Assembly: GCA_963807225.1 (NCBI GenBank)
Contig: CAWEAD010000006.1
Span: 62,001 to 126,000 of the forward strand
From: JAGVGT01 sp963807225
GTDB taxonomy: Bacteria > Desulfobacterota > Desulfobulbia > Desulfobulbales > JAGXFP01
DNA length: 64,000 nt
Direction of reading: 5' to 3'
In this document: positions 36,204 to 45,412 of the stretch, one piece after another
Numbering within the stretch: the stretch's first letter is position 1
Layout: each line of letters starts with the position of its first letter
Position numbers and translations under genes: made by a program
Notes under the pieces: model-generated
Seen by the model: the letters and a program-made list of their open reading frames with translations, nothing else
The model's database searches: none
Told to the model about the DNA's origin: nothing

Positions 36204-36355
36204 CGACATAGAATGGAACTGATTGAATTCGGCCCAAGAGCCACCGACGACTAATCCTTGATCCGAACATGCATTTTCGAAAGAATTCTGGTAAAGAAAT
36301 CTGACCTTGAATCGATACCACCGGAACAAAACAGGAAGCAACGGAGCCCATATTC

Positions 36356-37798
36356 ATGAATAGAAACATCTACCAGGAGCCTTTGGTCAGCCGTTACACC
36401 AGTCGAGCCATGCAGGAGATCTTCTCGGAGAAAAACCGGATCAGAACCTGGCGACGCTGCTGGATCGCCCTGGCTGAGGCCCAATACGAATTGGGTCTGG
36501 AGCTGGTCACGGCCGAAATGGTCCAGGAACTCAAGGACCACCAGGACGATATTGACTTTGAGGTGGCCGGCGCCAAGGAAAAGGAAATCCGCCACGATGT
36601 CATGGCCCATGTTTATGCCTACGGACTCAAGTGCCCGACCGCCGAACCCATCATCCACCTGGGCGCCACCTCACAGTTCGTCGGTTGCAACTCCGACCTG
36701 CTGATCCAGCGCCAGGGCCTGGCCGTGATTAAAAAGGCCCTGCTCAACACCATCGCCAACCTGAGCGCCTTCGCCCGCCGATACAAAGGGTTGGCTACCC
36801 TGGGATATACCCACTACCAACCGGCCCAGCCCACCACAGTCGGTAAACGCAATACCTTGTACATCCAGGATCTATTGATCGACCTGGACTATCTGGAGCA
36901 CCTGGAAAAACAGCTCAAGGCCCGGGGCGCCAAAGGCACGGTCGGCACCCAGGCCACCTTCCTGGAATTGTTCAAGGGCGACCATGATAAAGTTAGGAAG
37001 TTAGATGAACTTGTTTCGTCAAAGCTTGGTTTTAGCGATATATTTGCTGTTACCGGCCAGACATACACCCGCAAACTGGACATGAAGACCGCCGAGACCT
37101 TGTCCGGTATCGGCGCCTCGGCCCACAAATTCGCCGTCGACCTGCGCCTCCTCTCCAACCTCAAGGTTCAGGAAGAACCCTTCGCTAAAAACCAGGTGGG
37201 CAGCTCGGCCATGGCCTACAAGCGCAATCCCATGCGTTCCGAGCGCATGACCGGACTGGCCCGCAAACTCATGGGGCTGCCGGCCGACTTCGGCGCCACC
37301 TACGCCAACCAGTGGTTTGAGCGTACCCTTGACGACTCGGCCATTCGCCGCATGGATCTACCCCAGGCCTTTCTTTTGACCGACGCAGTCTTGAGACTTT
37401 ACCTTAATATAACTAAGGATATGGTTGTTTATCCGAAACAAATAGCCAAACATCTTCTTCAGGAGCTGCCTTTCATGGCCACCGAGAAGATCCTGATGGC
37501 TGCCGTCGAGCGTGGCCGGAGCCGCCAGGAAATGCACGAGGTAATCAAGGTCCATTCGGTAGCGGCCGGCCGGGTGGTTAAGGAAGAAGGCGGCGCCAAC
37601 GATCTGCTCGAACGACTGGGCGGGGACCCGACCGTGCCTTTCACTCACCGTGAACTGGTGGAGTTGATCGGTGATGGCTCTGAATTCACCGGCCGGGCCG
37701 AGGCCCAGGTCGAGGAATACCTGAGCGAAGTAGTCGAACCCAGGCTGACCGCCTATCGCGATCTGTTGGGCGAGATGGACAGCAGCCTGGCGGTTTGA
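36356..37798 (+). CDS. purB: Adenylosuccinate lyase
   Basis: Catalyses two fumarate-releasing steps of purine synthesis (SAICAR to AICAR, adenylosuccinate to AMP). The fumarase/aspartase superfamily signature GSSAMAYKRNPMRSERM is at about residues 281-297, with the active-site regions IIHLGATSQFVGCNSDLL and GYTHYQPAQPTTVGKRNTL. The length of 480 residues is normal. A stretch near 36990-37050 uses more A/T-rich codons than its surroundings (VRKLDELVSSKLGFSDIF), without any frame change. A small DUF4911 gene follows 3 nt after the stop. Confidence 0.95.
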   Translation: MNRNIYQEPLVSRYTSRAMQEIFSEKNRIRTWRRCWIALAEAQYELGLELVTAEMVQELKDHQDDIDFEVAGAKEKEIRHDVMAHVYAYGLKCPTAEPIIHLGATSQFVGCNSDLLIQRQGLAVIKKALLNTIANLSAFARRYKGLATLGYTHYQPAQPTTVGKRNTLYIQDLLIDLDYLEHLEKQLKARGAKGTVGTQATFLELFKGDHDKVRKLDELVSSKLGFSDIFAVTGQTYTRKLDMKTAETLSGIGASAHKFAVDLRLLSNLKVQEEPFAKNQVGSSAMAYKRNPMRSERMTGLARKLMGLPADFGATYANQWFERTLDDSAIRRMDLPQAFLLTDAVLRLYLNITKDMVVYPKQIAKHLLQELPFMATEKILMAAVERGRSRQEMHEVIKVHSVAAGRVVKEEGGANDLLERLGGDPTVPFTHRELVELIGDGSEFTGRAEAQVEEYLSEVVEPRLTAYRDLLGEMDSSLAV

Positions 37799-37801
37799 TT
37801 C

Positions 37802-38038
37802 GTGCCCCTCGCCCTCGCCCTGCTCCCGGCCCGGATCGCCCCTGAACGTATCGCCTTCGTCAAGTTCATTCTCGAAGGTTACGATGGTTTGGCGGTGCTC
37901 TCGACCGTCGATCGGACCAGCGGCGAGATGTCTCTGCGCTTTCATCCGACCCGCCGGGACGAACTGCTGAATCTGCTCGACGAACTTTCGGTCGAACACC
38001 GGGCTCCGGAAGAAACTCTGGTTAAGACTTTACTTTAA
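37802..38038 (+). CDS. DUF4911-family small protein
   Basis: A 78-residue protein, with GTG start at 37802 immediately after purB. It resembles DUF4911 proteins, known mainly from anaerobic bacteria: RIAPERIAFVKFILEGYDGL, then VLSTVDRTSGEMSLRFHP, ending in LLDELSVEH. Predicted as an alpha/beta fold with no transmembrane segment. The function is unknown; position suggests co-transcription with purB. Confidence 0.7.
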   Translation: MPLALALLPARIAPERIAFVKFILEGYDGLAVLSTVDRTSGEMSLRFHPTRRDELLNLLDELSVEHRAPEETLVKTLL

Positions 38039-38286
38039 GTTATTGAAATAATATTTTGCTTTGATGTGTTTTTATTGTAAAAAAAAGCCATTTATACAGC
38101 CCTTTCTGCGGTAATTCCCTTCCCTTGCCCTCCCCTGTTCTCCGGCAAAAAAAATTTCCGCGGCAGAGCCATTATGTTATATTCGGAGAGCTTTCCCGAA
38201 AGGACTTTCCTGGCGAACTTGCGGCATTGCGCCGAGACCGGCCCGCATTGATCGCAGCCGATTTATAATCAGAGCCTCCAACTCAA

Positions 38287-39648
38287 GTGGAATTTGACCG
38301 AATGACCAAGCTCCCGCGCCAGGCCTTTATTGAGACCTTCGGCTGCCAGATGAACGAGCGTGACTCGGAGATCATGGGCCAGCTTCTGCAGCGGTCTGGT
38401 TATGACCTGACCCGTGATCTGGAAACAGCCGATCTGGTGGTGGTCAATACCTGCTCGATCCGGGGCAAGGCAGAGCAAAAGGCCATGAGTCTCCTGGGCC
38501 GGCTTAAGCAGGCCAAGAAAAAGCGGCCCGGGCTGATTATTGCCGTTACCGGTTGTGTAGCCCAGCAGGAAGGTTCGGCTCTCCGAGAACGGATGGGGCA
38601 TGTAAATCTGGTGGTCGGTCCCCAGAATATCCACCGCCTGCCGGAGTTGGTCCGCCAGGCGGAAAAAGGGGGAGCGGCCATCGCGGTGGAGCAGTCAACC
38701 GCCTTCAGCCTCCCCTCTTTTCTGCCGGAACTGGAGAGCAGCTCCCCGCCCCACAAGCGTTTTGTCACCATCATGCAGGGCTGCAACAACTTCTGCACCT
38801 ACTGCGTGGTGCCTTACACCCGGGGGCGGGAAGTCAGCCGGGATCCGGTCGATATCCTGACCGAGGTCCGCCACTTGGTTAGCTGCGGGGTTAAGGAGAT
38901 CACTCTCCTGGGCCAGAACGTCAACTCCTACGGTCAGGACCGCAAGGAGCAAGACTTCCCCGATTTCCCGGAGCTGCTGCGTCGGGTGGCGGCCGAGCCC
39001 GGCGTGGTTCGCTTACGTTTCACCACCTCCAATCCCAAGGATCTTTCGCAGGACCTGATGCGTTGTTTCGCCGAGCTGGCCAACCTCTGCCCGCATTTTC
39101 ATCTGCCGGTTCAGTCCGGTGCAGACTCGGTCCTGCAAAGGATGAACCGTAAGTACAGCCGGAGTGAATACCTGGAAAAGGTGGCGGGCTTAAGGGCGGC
39201 CCGGCCGGATATCGCCATCACCACCGATATCATCGTCGGCTTCCCGGGCGAGAGCGAGGCCGATTTTGAGGCGACCATGAGTCTGCTGGAAGAGGTGCGT
39301 TACCACGGCGCCTTCTCCTTTAAATATTCGGATCGGCCCAAAACGGTTTCGGCCGGTTTCGGCGACAAGGTCACGAAAGCCGAGAAGGAGGCGCGCCTGG
39401 CCCGACTGCAAGCCCGCCAGCAGGAAATTACCCTGGCACGTAACCGCGAGTGCGAAGGCCGGGTACTGGCGGTGATGGTCGAGGGCGAAAGCCGTGAAGG
39501 CGCGGGGCAATGGCGCGGCCGGGCCGCCGCCAACCAGGTGGTGAATTTCACCGGGGTCGAAGGGCGACTGTCGCCGGGCGAGATGGTTAAGGTGAGAATC
39601 GAGGAAGCCTGTCAGAACTCGTTGCGGGGAGTGATGGTCGCGGAGTGA
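38287..39648 (+). CDS. miaB: tRNA-2-methylthio-N6-dimethylallyladenosine synthase MiaB
   Basis: Radical SAM methylthiotransferase that adds a methylthio group at C2 of i6A37, the modification begun by MiaA. The N-terminal UPF0004 domain has FIETFGCQMNERDSEIMG, with further Cys in VVNTCSIRGKAEQK and AVTGCVAQQEG. The radical SAM site is GCNNFCTYCVVPYTRGREVS; the conserved ITLLGQNVNSYG and HLPVQSGADSVLQRMNRKYS follow, and a TRAM domain ends the protein. The GTG at 38287 gives 453 residues; an ATG at 38302 is an equally good start. miaA lies 5 kb upstream. Confidence 0.95.
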   Translation: MEFDRMTKLPRQAFIETFGCQMNERDSEIMGQLLQRSGYDLTRDLETADLVVVNTCSIRGKAEQKAMSLLGRLKQAKKKRPGLIIAVTGCVAQQEGSALRERMGHVNLVVGPQNIHRLPELVRQAEKGGAAIAVEQSTAFSLPSFLPELESSSPPHKRFVTIMQGCNNFCTYCVVPYTRGREVSRDPVDILTEVRHLVSCGVKEITLLGQNVNSYGQDRKEQDFPDFPELLRRVAAEPGVVRLRFTTSNPKDLSQDLMRCFAELANLCPHFHLPVQSGADSVLQRMNRKYSRSEYLEKVAGLRAARPDIAITTDIIVGFPGESEADFEATMSLLEEVRYHGAFSFKYSDRPKTVSAGFGDKVTKAEKEARLARLQARQQEITLARNRECEGRVLAVMVEGESREGAGQWRGRAAANQVVNFTGVEGRLSPGEMVKVRIEEACQNSLRGVMVAE

Positions 39649-39773
39649 TTTCCGCATTTTTTGTCGGGTGGGCCGGGAAATCAACGGGCGCCCTACCCGG
39701 CTTGGACTACCCCAAGTCATTCCGATGAAACCGGAAACCAGGGTGCTCAGCCAAATTACAGGAAGGAGAAACC

Positions 39774-40427
39774 ATGATCGATCTGCATACCCACACCTTT
39801 TTCAGTGACGGCGAGCTGGTACCGGCCGAGCACCTGCGCCGGGTCGAAGTCATGGGCTACCAGGCCGTGGCCATTACCGACCATGCCGATTCTTCCAACC
39901 TGGATTTCATCGTCCCGCGCATCGTCCGAGCCGCCGTCGACCTCAATCGTCACTCCCGGACCACGCTGATCCCCGGCATCGAGTTGACCCACATCCCGCC
40001 GGAAATGTTCGTCGAACTATCATTGAAGGCCAGGGAATTGGGGGCGCGGATCGTCGTGGCCCACGGAGAGACGGTTATGGAACCGGTCCGGCCCGGCACC
40101 AATCGGGCCGCCATCGAGGCCGAGGTCGATATCCTCTCCCATCCGGGTTTCATCACCGAGGAAGAGGTTCAACTGGCGGTCCGGCATGGGGTTTTACTGG
40201 AAATCACCGGCCGCAAAGGTCACTCGCTGACCAACGGCCACGTGGCCAACCTGGCCGTCAAACACGGGGCCAAGATGGCGGTCAACGCCGACGCCCACGG
40301 CCCCGGCGACTTTCTCACCGCGAAGATGGCCGAAGTCGTGGCTCTGGGCGCCGGTCTGAGCAGGGAGCACTATGTCCAGATTCGTAAAGACATGGCCGAG
40401 TTGGCCGCCAAGGCCGGCCGTTACTGA
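39774..40427 (+). CDS. PHP-domain phosphoesterase (histidinol-phosphatase-like)
   Basis: A 217-residue PHP protein. Metal ligands are visible as MIDLHTHTFFSDGEL at the N-terminus, AITDHAD, IPGIELTHIP, ARIVVAHGE, DILSHPGFI, and NADAHGPGD near the C-terminus. The family hydrolyses phosphoesters with a trinuclear metal site; the annotation as histidinol-phosphatase-type is by overall resemblance, and no his gene is nearby. The ribosome binding site GGAAGGAGAAACC is strong. Likely a single-gene unit. Confidence 0.85.
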   Translation: MIDLHTHTFFSDGELVPAEHLRRVEVMGYQAVAITDHADSSNLDFIVPRIVRAAVDLNRHSRTTLIPGIELTHIPPEMFVELSLKARELGARIVVAHGETVMEPVRPGTNRAAIEAEVDILSHPGFITEEEVQLAVRHGVLLEITGRKGHSLTNGHVANLAVKHGAKMAVNADAHGPGDFLTAKMAEVVALGAGLSREHYVQIRKDMAELAAKAGRY

Positions 40428-40530
40428 AGCTCTAGCACCGGAACCGGCTCCGTAAATCCACAACAGCGTTGCGTCTTACCTGCGGTCATGCCCACTCGAA
40501 TCACTCTACCGGCACCAGGCTGAGGTACCA

Positions 40531-41865
40531 TCAAGCCGGGCAGAGTTTGGCGACCAGCCGTTGCAACCGGACTCGCGCGACATTGATCTCGGCCAGGGAG
40601 GCAAAGCCCTTGACCTGATCGGGATGGTTCAGGTCAAAGCCGCCGCGTAAAGGGTGGCGACCGAGCAGCGCCGCGACAAAGGCACGCTCCCGCCGATCGC
40701 CCGGTTCATCGGTTCGGCTGGTCTCGAACAGTTCATACCAGTCCCGGAATCGGGGCTCGGCCATAACCTTTTGCACCTGCTGTCGGAGACCGATGGTGGC
40801 GCCGAAACCATGCCGGAAGAGGTCGGTAACGGTCCAGGCCTCCAGCAGGTCGCCGGCTTTGGCGACGGTGGCCGGGTCATCCAGCGTCAGGTCGGGGTCG
40901 GCCTGGACCAGCAGGACCTCCAGCCCCAGGGAGATGGTGTCCCGCACCCGTTCGGCTATGTCGACGATCTGTTTGATCTCCTGAGTCTTTTCTCCGTAAG
41001 CGATGATCGCGCTGTTGATGGTCCAGACGATTTCCTGCTCCAGCCGGGAGATTTCTTCCGGATTGGTTATCCGGGTGAGGGCTTGTTCCAGGAGGGTGGT
41101 TTCGCTCAAGGGGCCGGCATAAATCGAGGGTATCCGGGTCTGGCCCGGCTCCAGCCCCCCGGGCGACCGGGGCGCTGACTGAGGGGCTGGTCGGGAGAAG
41201 AGCACGCTGGCCTCTTCCGGGGCGACAAAGCCGAGATCCTCCAGCCGGCCGGTGCGGAAGCGCAGGGCTTCTTCCTCGATCTGGGTTTGCAGGTCGACCC
41301 GGGTCTGGCGCAGGAGTTGGTGGGCCGCGATGGAATCGTATTGGTAGAGGGCGTCCAGTACCGCGAAGGGATGGGTTTTCAGCGGAATCTCGTCCTTGGT
41401 CTCCACCAGAAAGAAGCCGTCCGGGGTCATGGCCCGGCGCGGTTCAGCCTCTTCGTCCTCCGCCGGCACCTGATCGGTATCCGGATCGTAGACCGTCATG
41501 GTCTGGGTCAGATAGAGCAGCTGCACCACATAGTCCAGGGCGAAAAAGGTCCGGGCCAGGGTTTCCGGCCCGGCCAGAGAATAGGCGCTCAGCCATTCGT
41601 CCAGGCTGTCGGAGGCAAAATCGTAACGGTTCCAGCAATCCAGATCGACACAGGTTTCCAGCTGTTCCGGACTCAATTGGACCAGGATGGGCAGGGCCTG
41701 TTCCAGACCGATTTCCCGAACGATATAGTAGGCCTCCAGCGGTTCGAGATTTGCCACCTCCTCGGCCAGGTCGACGGCGTCCAACAGTCGTTCGCCCCGG
41801 CGGGCCAGAGCCCGGGTCAGATCGGCGCGGAACGGGGTCAATTCGATGATTTTGTGGTCGGGCAT
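40531..41865 (-). CDS. DUF6178-family protein
   Basis: A 444-residue soluble protein, resembling DUF6178 proteins found mainly in Desulfobacterota. Recognisable blocks are LEPLEAYYIVREIGLEQALP, LDCWNRYDFASDSLDEWLSA and DGFFLVETKDEIPLKTHPFA. It is mostly helical and acidic, without signal peptide, membrane segment or catalytic motif. The role is unknown. It is divergent from putA with a 331-bp gap. Confidence 0.7.
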   Translation of the reverse strand: MPDHKIIELTPFRADLTRALARRGERLLDAVDLAEEVANLEPLEAYYIVREIGLEQALPILVQLSPEQLETCVDLDCWNRYDFASDSLDEWLSAYSLAGPETLARTFFALDYVVQLLYLTQTMTVYDPDTDQVPAEDEEAEPRRAMTPDGFFLVETKDEIPLKTHPFAVLDALYQYDSIAAHQLLRQTRVDLQTQIEEEALRFRTGRLEDLGFVAPEEASVLFSRPAPQSAPRSPGGLEPGQTRIPSIYAGPLSETTLLEQALTRITNPEEISRLEQEIVWTINSAIIAYGEKTQEIKQIVDIAERVRDTISLGLEVLLVQADPDLTLDDPATVAKAGDLLEAWTVTDLFRHGFGATIGLRQQVQKVMAEPRFRDWYELFETSRTDEPGDRRERAFVAALLGRHPLRGGFDLNHPDQVKGFASLAEINVARVRLQRLVAKLCPA

Positions 41866-42196
41866 ATTTTTGTCCAGGTTGTTTTTATTCAGGTTGAAAG
41901 TCGATCTATTATGATATGCACTAATTTAATCCTGTCCGATTCGTCTGAAAATAAATCCCAGGTTTGTTTGACTCGCCCTCCGCCCCGCTTTCCAGGCGGA
42001 CTTTAGTGCCGTGCCGGCAGTTCTTGACCGTACCGGCGGTTCGTCTCGATTGCGGGTAATTGCCCAGCGGTGATTGGCGGACGCCCGGAGCGGAATTATT
42101 CTGATTCGCGACAGCTGGTCATCGACGCTTGCGCATTGTACACTGTTTAATGATCTTTGTTCAGCGAGCACTGTCAATTAAGTCCGGAGAGCGGTA
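41866..42196. other. 331-bp divergent intergenic region between the DUF6178 gene and putA
   Basis: Should contain promoters for both flanking genes, though no clear consensus was found. Its only identifiable content is the ywbE-like remnant at 41970-42015. The putA start is preceded by CCGGAGAGCGGTA, an adequate ribosome binding site. Confidence 0.4.
41970..42015 (-). pseudogene. Fragment of a YwbE-like gene
   Basis: Minus-strand translation reads HGTKVRLESG followed by unrelated sequence. It matches HGIKVRLESGEVGR of the intact ywbE at 47864-48046, and the DNA shares CCCCGCTTTCCAGGCGGAC. Only about 12 codons survive, so it is a relic or a small duplication scar. Confidence 0.5.
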
Positions 42197-45178
42197 ATGA
42201 GCGAAACCGTGGAGCGGCTGGCGTTGGAGCAACGCATCCTGGATCTGGGCGGGCGTTACTGGCGGCTGATGCAGGGCGAGAAACCCGGCCTTTTCGACCA
42301 CCGCTACTGGCAGGGGCGGATCCTCGATTGGGTGATGTCCGACGAAACCTTCAAGATCGACGCCTTCCGCTTCGTCGACGTCCTCCCGGTTCTCCATACC
42401 ACCAGGGCGATGGCCACCCATGTCAGCGATTATCTGCTCAAGGAGGGGCGCGACTTCCCGCCGGGGGTGCACAGTGCTCTGCGCCTGGCGGCGGGCGGCA
42501 TCGCCGCGCCCTTGGCCAGCCGGGCGCTCCGGGCCAATGTCACCGAAATGGCCCACCGTTTCATCTGCCCCGGCGACGGGTCGAAGGCGGTGGAGGTGTT
42601 AAAGGAGCTGGCCGACCGCAACCTGGACTTCACCGCCGATATCCTGGGCGAAGCGACCACCAGCGAGCAGGAAGCGGATCTCTATCTGGGAAAATATTTT
42701 GATCTGATCGATCTCCTGGCCGCGGCCGTCGAGAAGTGGCCGGCCCGGCCCCAGTTAGAAGATTCCGACAACGGTCCCCTGCCCCGGGCCAATATCTCGG
42801 TTAAGATCTCGGCTCTTGACCCCTGGCTCGATCCGGCCGACCATCGAGGTTCGGTGGCCCGGATCAAGGAACGGCTCCTGCCTCTGCTCAGGCAGGCCAA
42901 GGCGCAACGGGTTTTCATCAATCTCGATCTTGAGCAGTGGTCCTGTCACAACATCACTTACGACCTCTTCGAGGAAGTCGCCCTCGATCCGGAACTGCAT
43001 GACTGGCCCCACCTGGGGTTGGTGGTCCAGGCCTATCTCAAGTCGGCCGAATCGGACTGCCGCCGGTTGTTGAAGCTGAGCCGGCAGCGAGGGACTCCCT
43101 TTACCGTCCGCCTGGTCAAAGGAGCCTATTGGGATTACGAAGTGGTCCAGGCCCGGCGCAACAACTTCGAATGCCCGGTCTTTTTGAGCAAGGGGGCGAC
43201 GGACGCCTCCTACGAGCGCCTCTCCCGTCTGCTCCTGGAGAACCGGCAATTGCTCCGCCCGGCCTTCGCAGGTCACAACCTGCGTTCACTGGTTCATGCC
43301 CTGACGCTGGCCCGGGAGCTGGGGGTACCCAAAAGCGGGATCGAGGTGCAGATGCTCCGCGGCATGGCCGAACCACTGCGCCGGGTGCTGGTCGACGACG
43401 GTTACCGGGTAAGGATCTATACCCCCATTGGCGAGCTTTTGCCGGGCATGGCCTACCTGGTCCGGCGGCTGCTGGAAAATACCTCGAACAGCGGTTTCTT
43501 AAGACAGAGCTACCACGAGGGGGTGGCGCTCGAGCAACTGCTCGCCCCACCCTCGCCCGGCCCGGAGACGGCGCCGCCGCCGGGGATGATCCCGGGCTTG
43601 CTTGACTCCCCCTTTGCCAATCTCGGCCCCCTCGATTTTACCAGGCTGGAAATCCGCGAAAGTTTCGGCCAAGCCGTGGCAGCGGTGGCAGGACAACTGC
43701 CCCGCGAGGTCCCGGTGCTGGTCGGCGGCCTGGTGGTCGGCACGGCCGAAGTCAGGGCGCACTTCTCGCCCAACGACCCGGAACTGGTGGTGGCCCGGGT
43801 GGCCCAGGCCACCCGGGTTGAGGCGCAAGCCGCCCTGAGCCTGGCCCATGAGCACTTCCCCGCCTGGCGGGATCAAGCGCTGGCCCACCGGGCGGGGCTC
43901 CTGGAAAAACTGGCCGACCTGCTGACGGCTGACCGTTACGAGCTCGCCGGTCTGCAGTGTCATGAGGCGGGCAAACCCTGGCCCGAGGCGGATGCGGATG
44001 TGGCCGAGGCTATTGATTTCTGCCGGTATTACGCCCGCCGGGCTGTCAAGGAACTGGGGCCGAGCCGGCAGGGCGAGATGGCCGGCGAAGAAAATTTCCT
44101 GCATTACGAGGGACGGGGTCCCTGCGTGGTGATCGCCCCCTGGAACTTTCCCCTGGCGATTCTCTGCGGCATGACCACCGCCGCTTTGGTGGCCGGCAAC
44201 CCGGTGCTGATCAAGCCGGCCACCGCCGCTTCGGCCACGGCCTATGAATTTTACCGGCGGCTGCTGGCGGCCGGCTTCCCACCCGAAATAGTGCACTTCC
44301 TGCCGGGGCCGGGGGCGGAGGTGGGCAGTTTCCTGGTCGAGCATCCCGATATCAGCCAGATCGCCTTCACCGGCTCGCGAGAGGTGGGGCTGGCGATTAT
44401 CGACAAGGCCGGCAAAACTCTGGCCGGGCAAGCCCAGGTAAAAAGGGTGGTCTGCGAGATGGGCGGCAAGAACGCCATCATCGTCGACGAAGACGCTGAT
44501 CCCGACGCCGCCTTGAAAGGGGTGCTGAACTCAGCCTTCGGCTACGCCGGCCAGAAATGTTCGGCCTGTTCCCGGTTGATTCTGGTCGGCGGGATCTATG
44601 AACCTTTTATGTCCCGGCTCTCGGCCGCCTGCCGCACCCTGCCCCTGGCCGAAGCCACCGATCCGGGCTGCCGGTTGGGGCCGGTAATCGACCGGGCTGC
44701 CCATGAGCGGTTGCAGGGGTTGCTGGCCAGTCCGCCGGCCGGAGCCCGGCTGCTTTATCTGGGTGAGACGCCCGCCAAGGGCTTCTTCATCCCGCCGGCG
44801 CTCTTCGAGGTGGACGATCCGACCCACCCGTTTTTCCGGGAGGAGCTCTTCGGCCCGATCCTCACCGTGCTCCGCGTCGAGGATTTTGCCGCTGCCCTGG
44901 CCCTGGCCAACGCCACCGATTTCGCCCTCACCGGCGCGGTTTACTCGCGCAGCCCCAGGAATCTGGCGGCGGCCCGGGCCGGTTTCAAGGTCGGCAACCT
45001 CTACCTCAACCGGGGCTGCACCGGCGCCCTGGTCGGCCGCCAACCCTTCGGCGGCTTCGGGATGAGCGGTATCGGCACCAAGGCCGGCGGCCCCGGTTAC
45101 CTGCGCAACTTCGCCAACCCCCGCTGCATAACGGAAAACACCATGCGCAGCGGTTTTACTCCCGAATTCCAGCTTTAA
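42197..45178 (+). CDS. putA: Bifunctional proline dehydrogenase / L-glutamate gamma-semialdehyde dehydrogenase PutA
   Basis: Oxidises proline to glutamate in two steps (FAD-dependent PRODH, then NAD-dependent P5C dehydrogenase). The PRODH half contains NISVKISALDPWLDP, RVFINLDLEQWSCHNITYDL, TVRLVKGAYWDYEVVQARRN and the FAD region AFAGHNLRSLVHAL. The aldehyde dehydrogenase half has VVIAPWNFPLAILCGMTTAA, IAFTGSREVGLAI, the catalytic Glu in VCEMGGKNAII and the catalytic Cys in YAGQKCSACSRLIL. The 993 residues match the short bifunctional class without the DNA-binding domain of enterobacterial PutA. Frame intact. Confidence 0.95.
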   Translation: MSETVERLALEQRILDLGGRYWRLMQGEKPGLFDHRYWQGRILDWVMSDETFKIDAFRFVDVLPVLHTTRAMATHVSDYLLKEGRDFPPGVHSALRLAAGGIAAPLASRALRANVTEMAHRFICPGDGSKAVEVLKELADRNLDFTADILGEATTSEQEADLYLGKYFDLIDLLAAAVEKWPARPQLEDSDNGPLPRANISVKISALDPWLDPADHRGSVARIKERLLPLLRQAKAQRVFINLDLEQWSCHNITYDLFEEVALDPELHDWPHLGLVVQAYLKSAESDCRRLLKLSRQRGTPFTVRLVKGAYWDYEVVQARRNNFECPVFLSKGATDASYERLSRLLLENRQLLRPAFAGHNLRSLVHALTLARELGVPKSGIEVQMLRGMAEPLRRVLVDDGYRVRIYTPIGELLPGMAYLVRRLLENTSNSGFLRQSYHEGVALEQLLAPPSPGPETAPPPGMIPGLLDSPFANLGPLDFTRLEIRESFGQAVAAVAGQLPREVPVLVGGLVVGTAEVRAHFSPNDPELVVARVAQATRVEAQAALSLAHEHFPAWRDQALAHRAGLLEKLADLLTADRYELAGLQCHEAGKPWPEADADVAEAIDFCRYYARRAVKELGPSRQGEMAGEENFLHYEGRGPCVVIAPWNFPLAILCGMTTAALVAGNPVLIKPATAASATAYEFYRRLLAAGFPPEIVHFLPGPGAEVGSFLVEHPDISQIAFTGSREVGLAIIDKAGKTLAGQAQVKRVVCEMGGKNAIIVDEDADPDAALKGVLNSAFGYAGQKCSACSRLILVGGIYEPFMSRLSAACRTLPLAEATDPGCRLGPVIDRAAHERLQGLLASPPAGARLLYLGETPAKGFFIPPALFEVDDPTHPFFREELFGPILTVLRVEDFAAALALANATDFALTGAVYSRSPRNLAAARAGFKVGNLYLNRGCTGALVGRQPFGGFGMSGIGTKAGGPGYLRNFANPRCITENTMRSGFTPEFQL

Positions 45179-45412
45179 TCAGAATGACCAACGCCACGGA
45201 ATCAGGCAAAAGAATGACGGCACCGGGGCCGGAAGCCCGGCCCGGAATGGGCTTGCCTTGAGCGCAGCAGCAAACGGCAGGCTGTAATCGCTTAAAAACT
45301 CTAAGCCATTCGGGAAAGTCTCTCTTTTCAGAGCAGACTTCCCCCCTTCGGTGTTATATTTCACTGCTGAAAATATCATCAAAGTTATATTACCTCAGCG
45401 GGAGGTTGCTTA

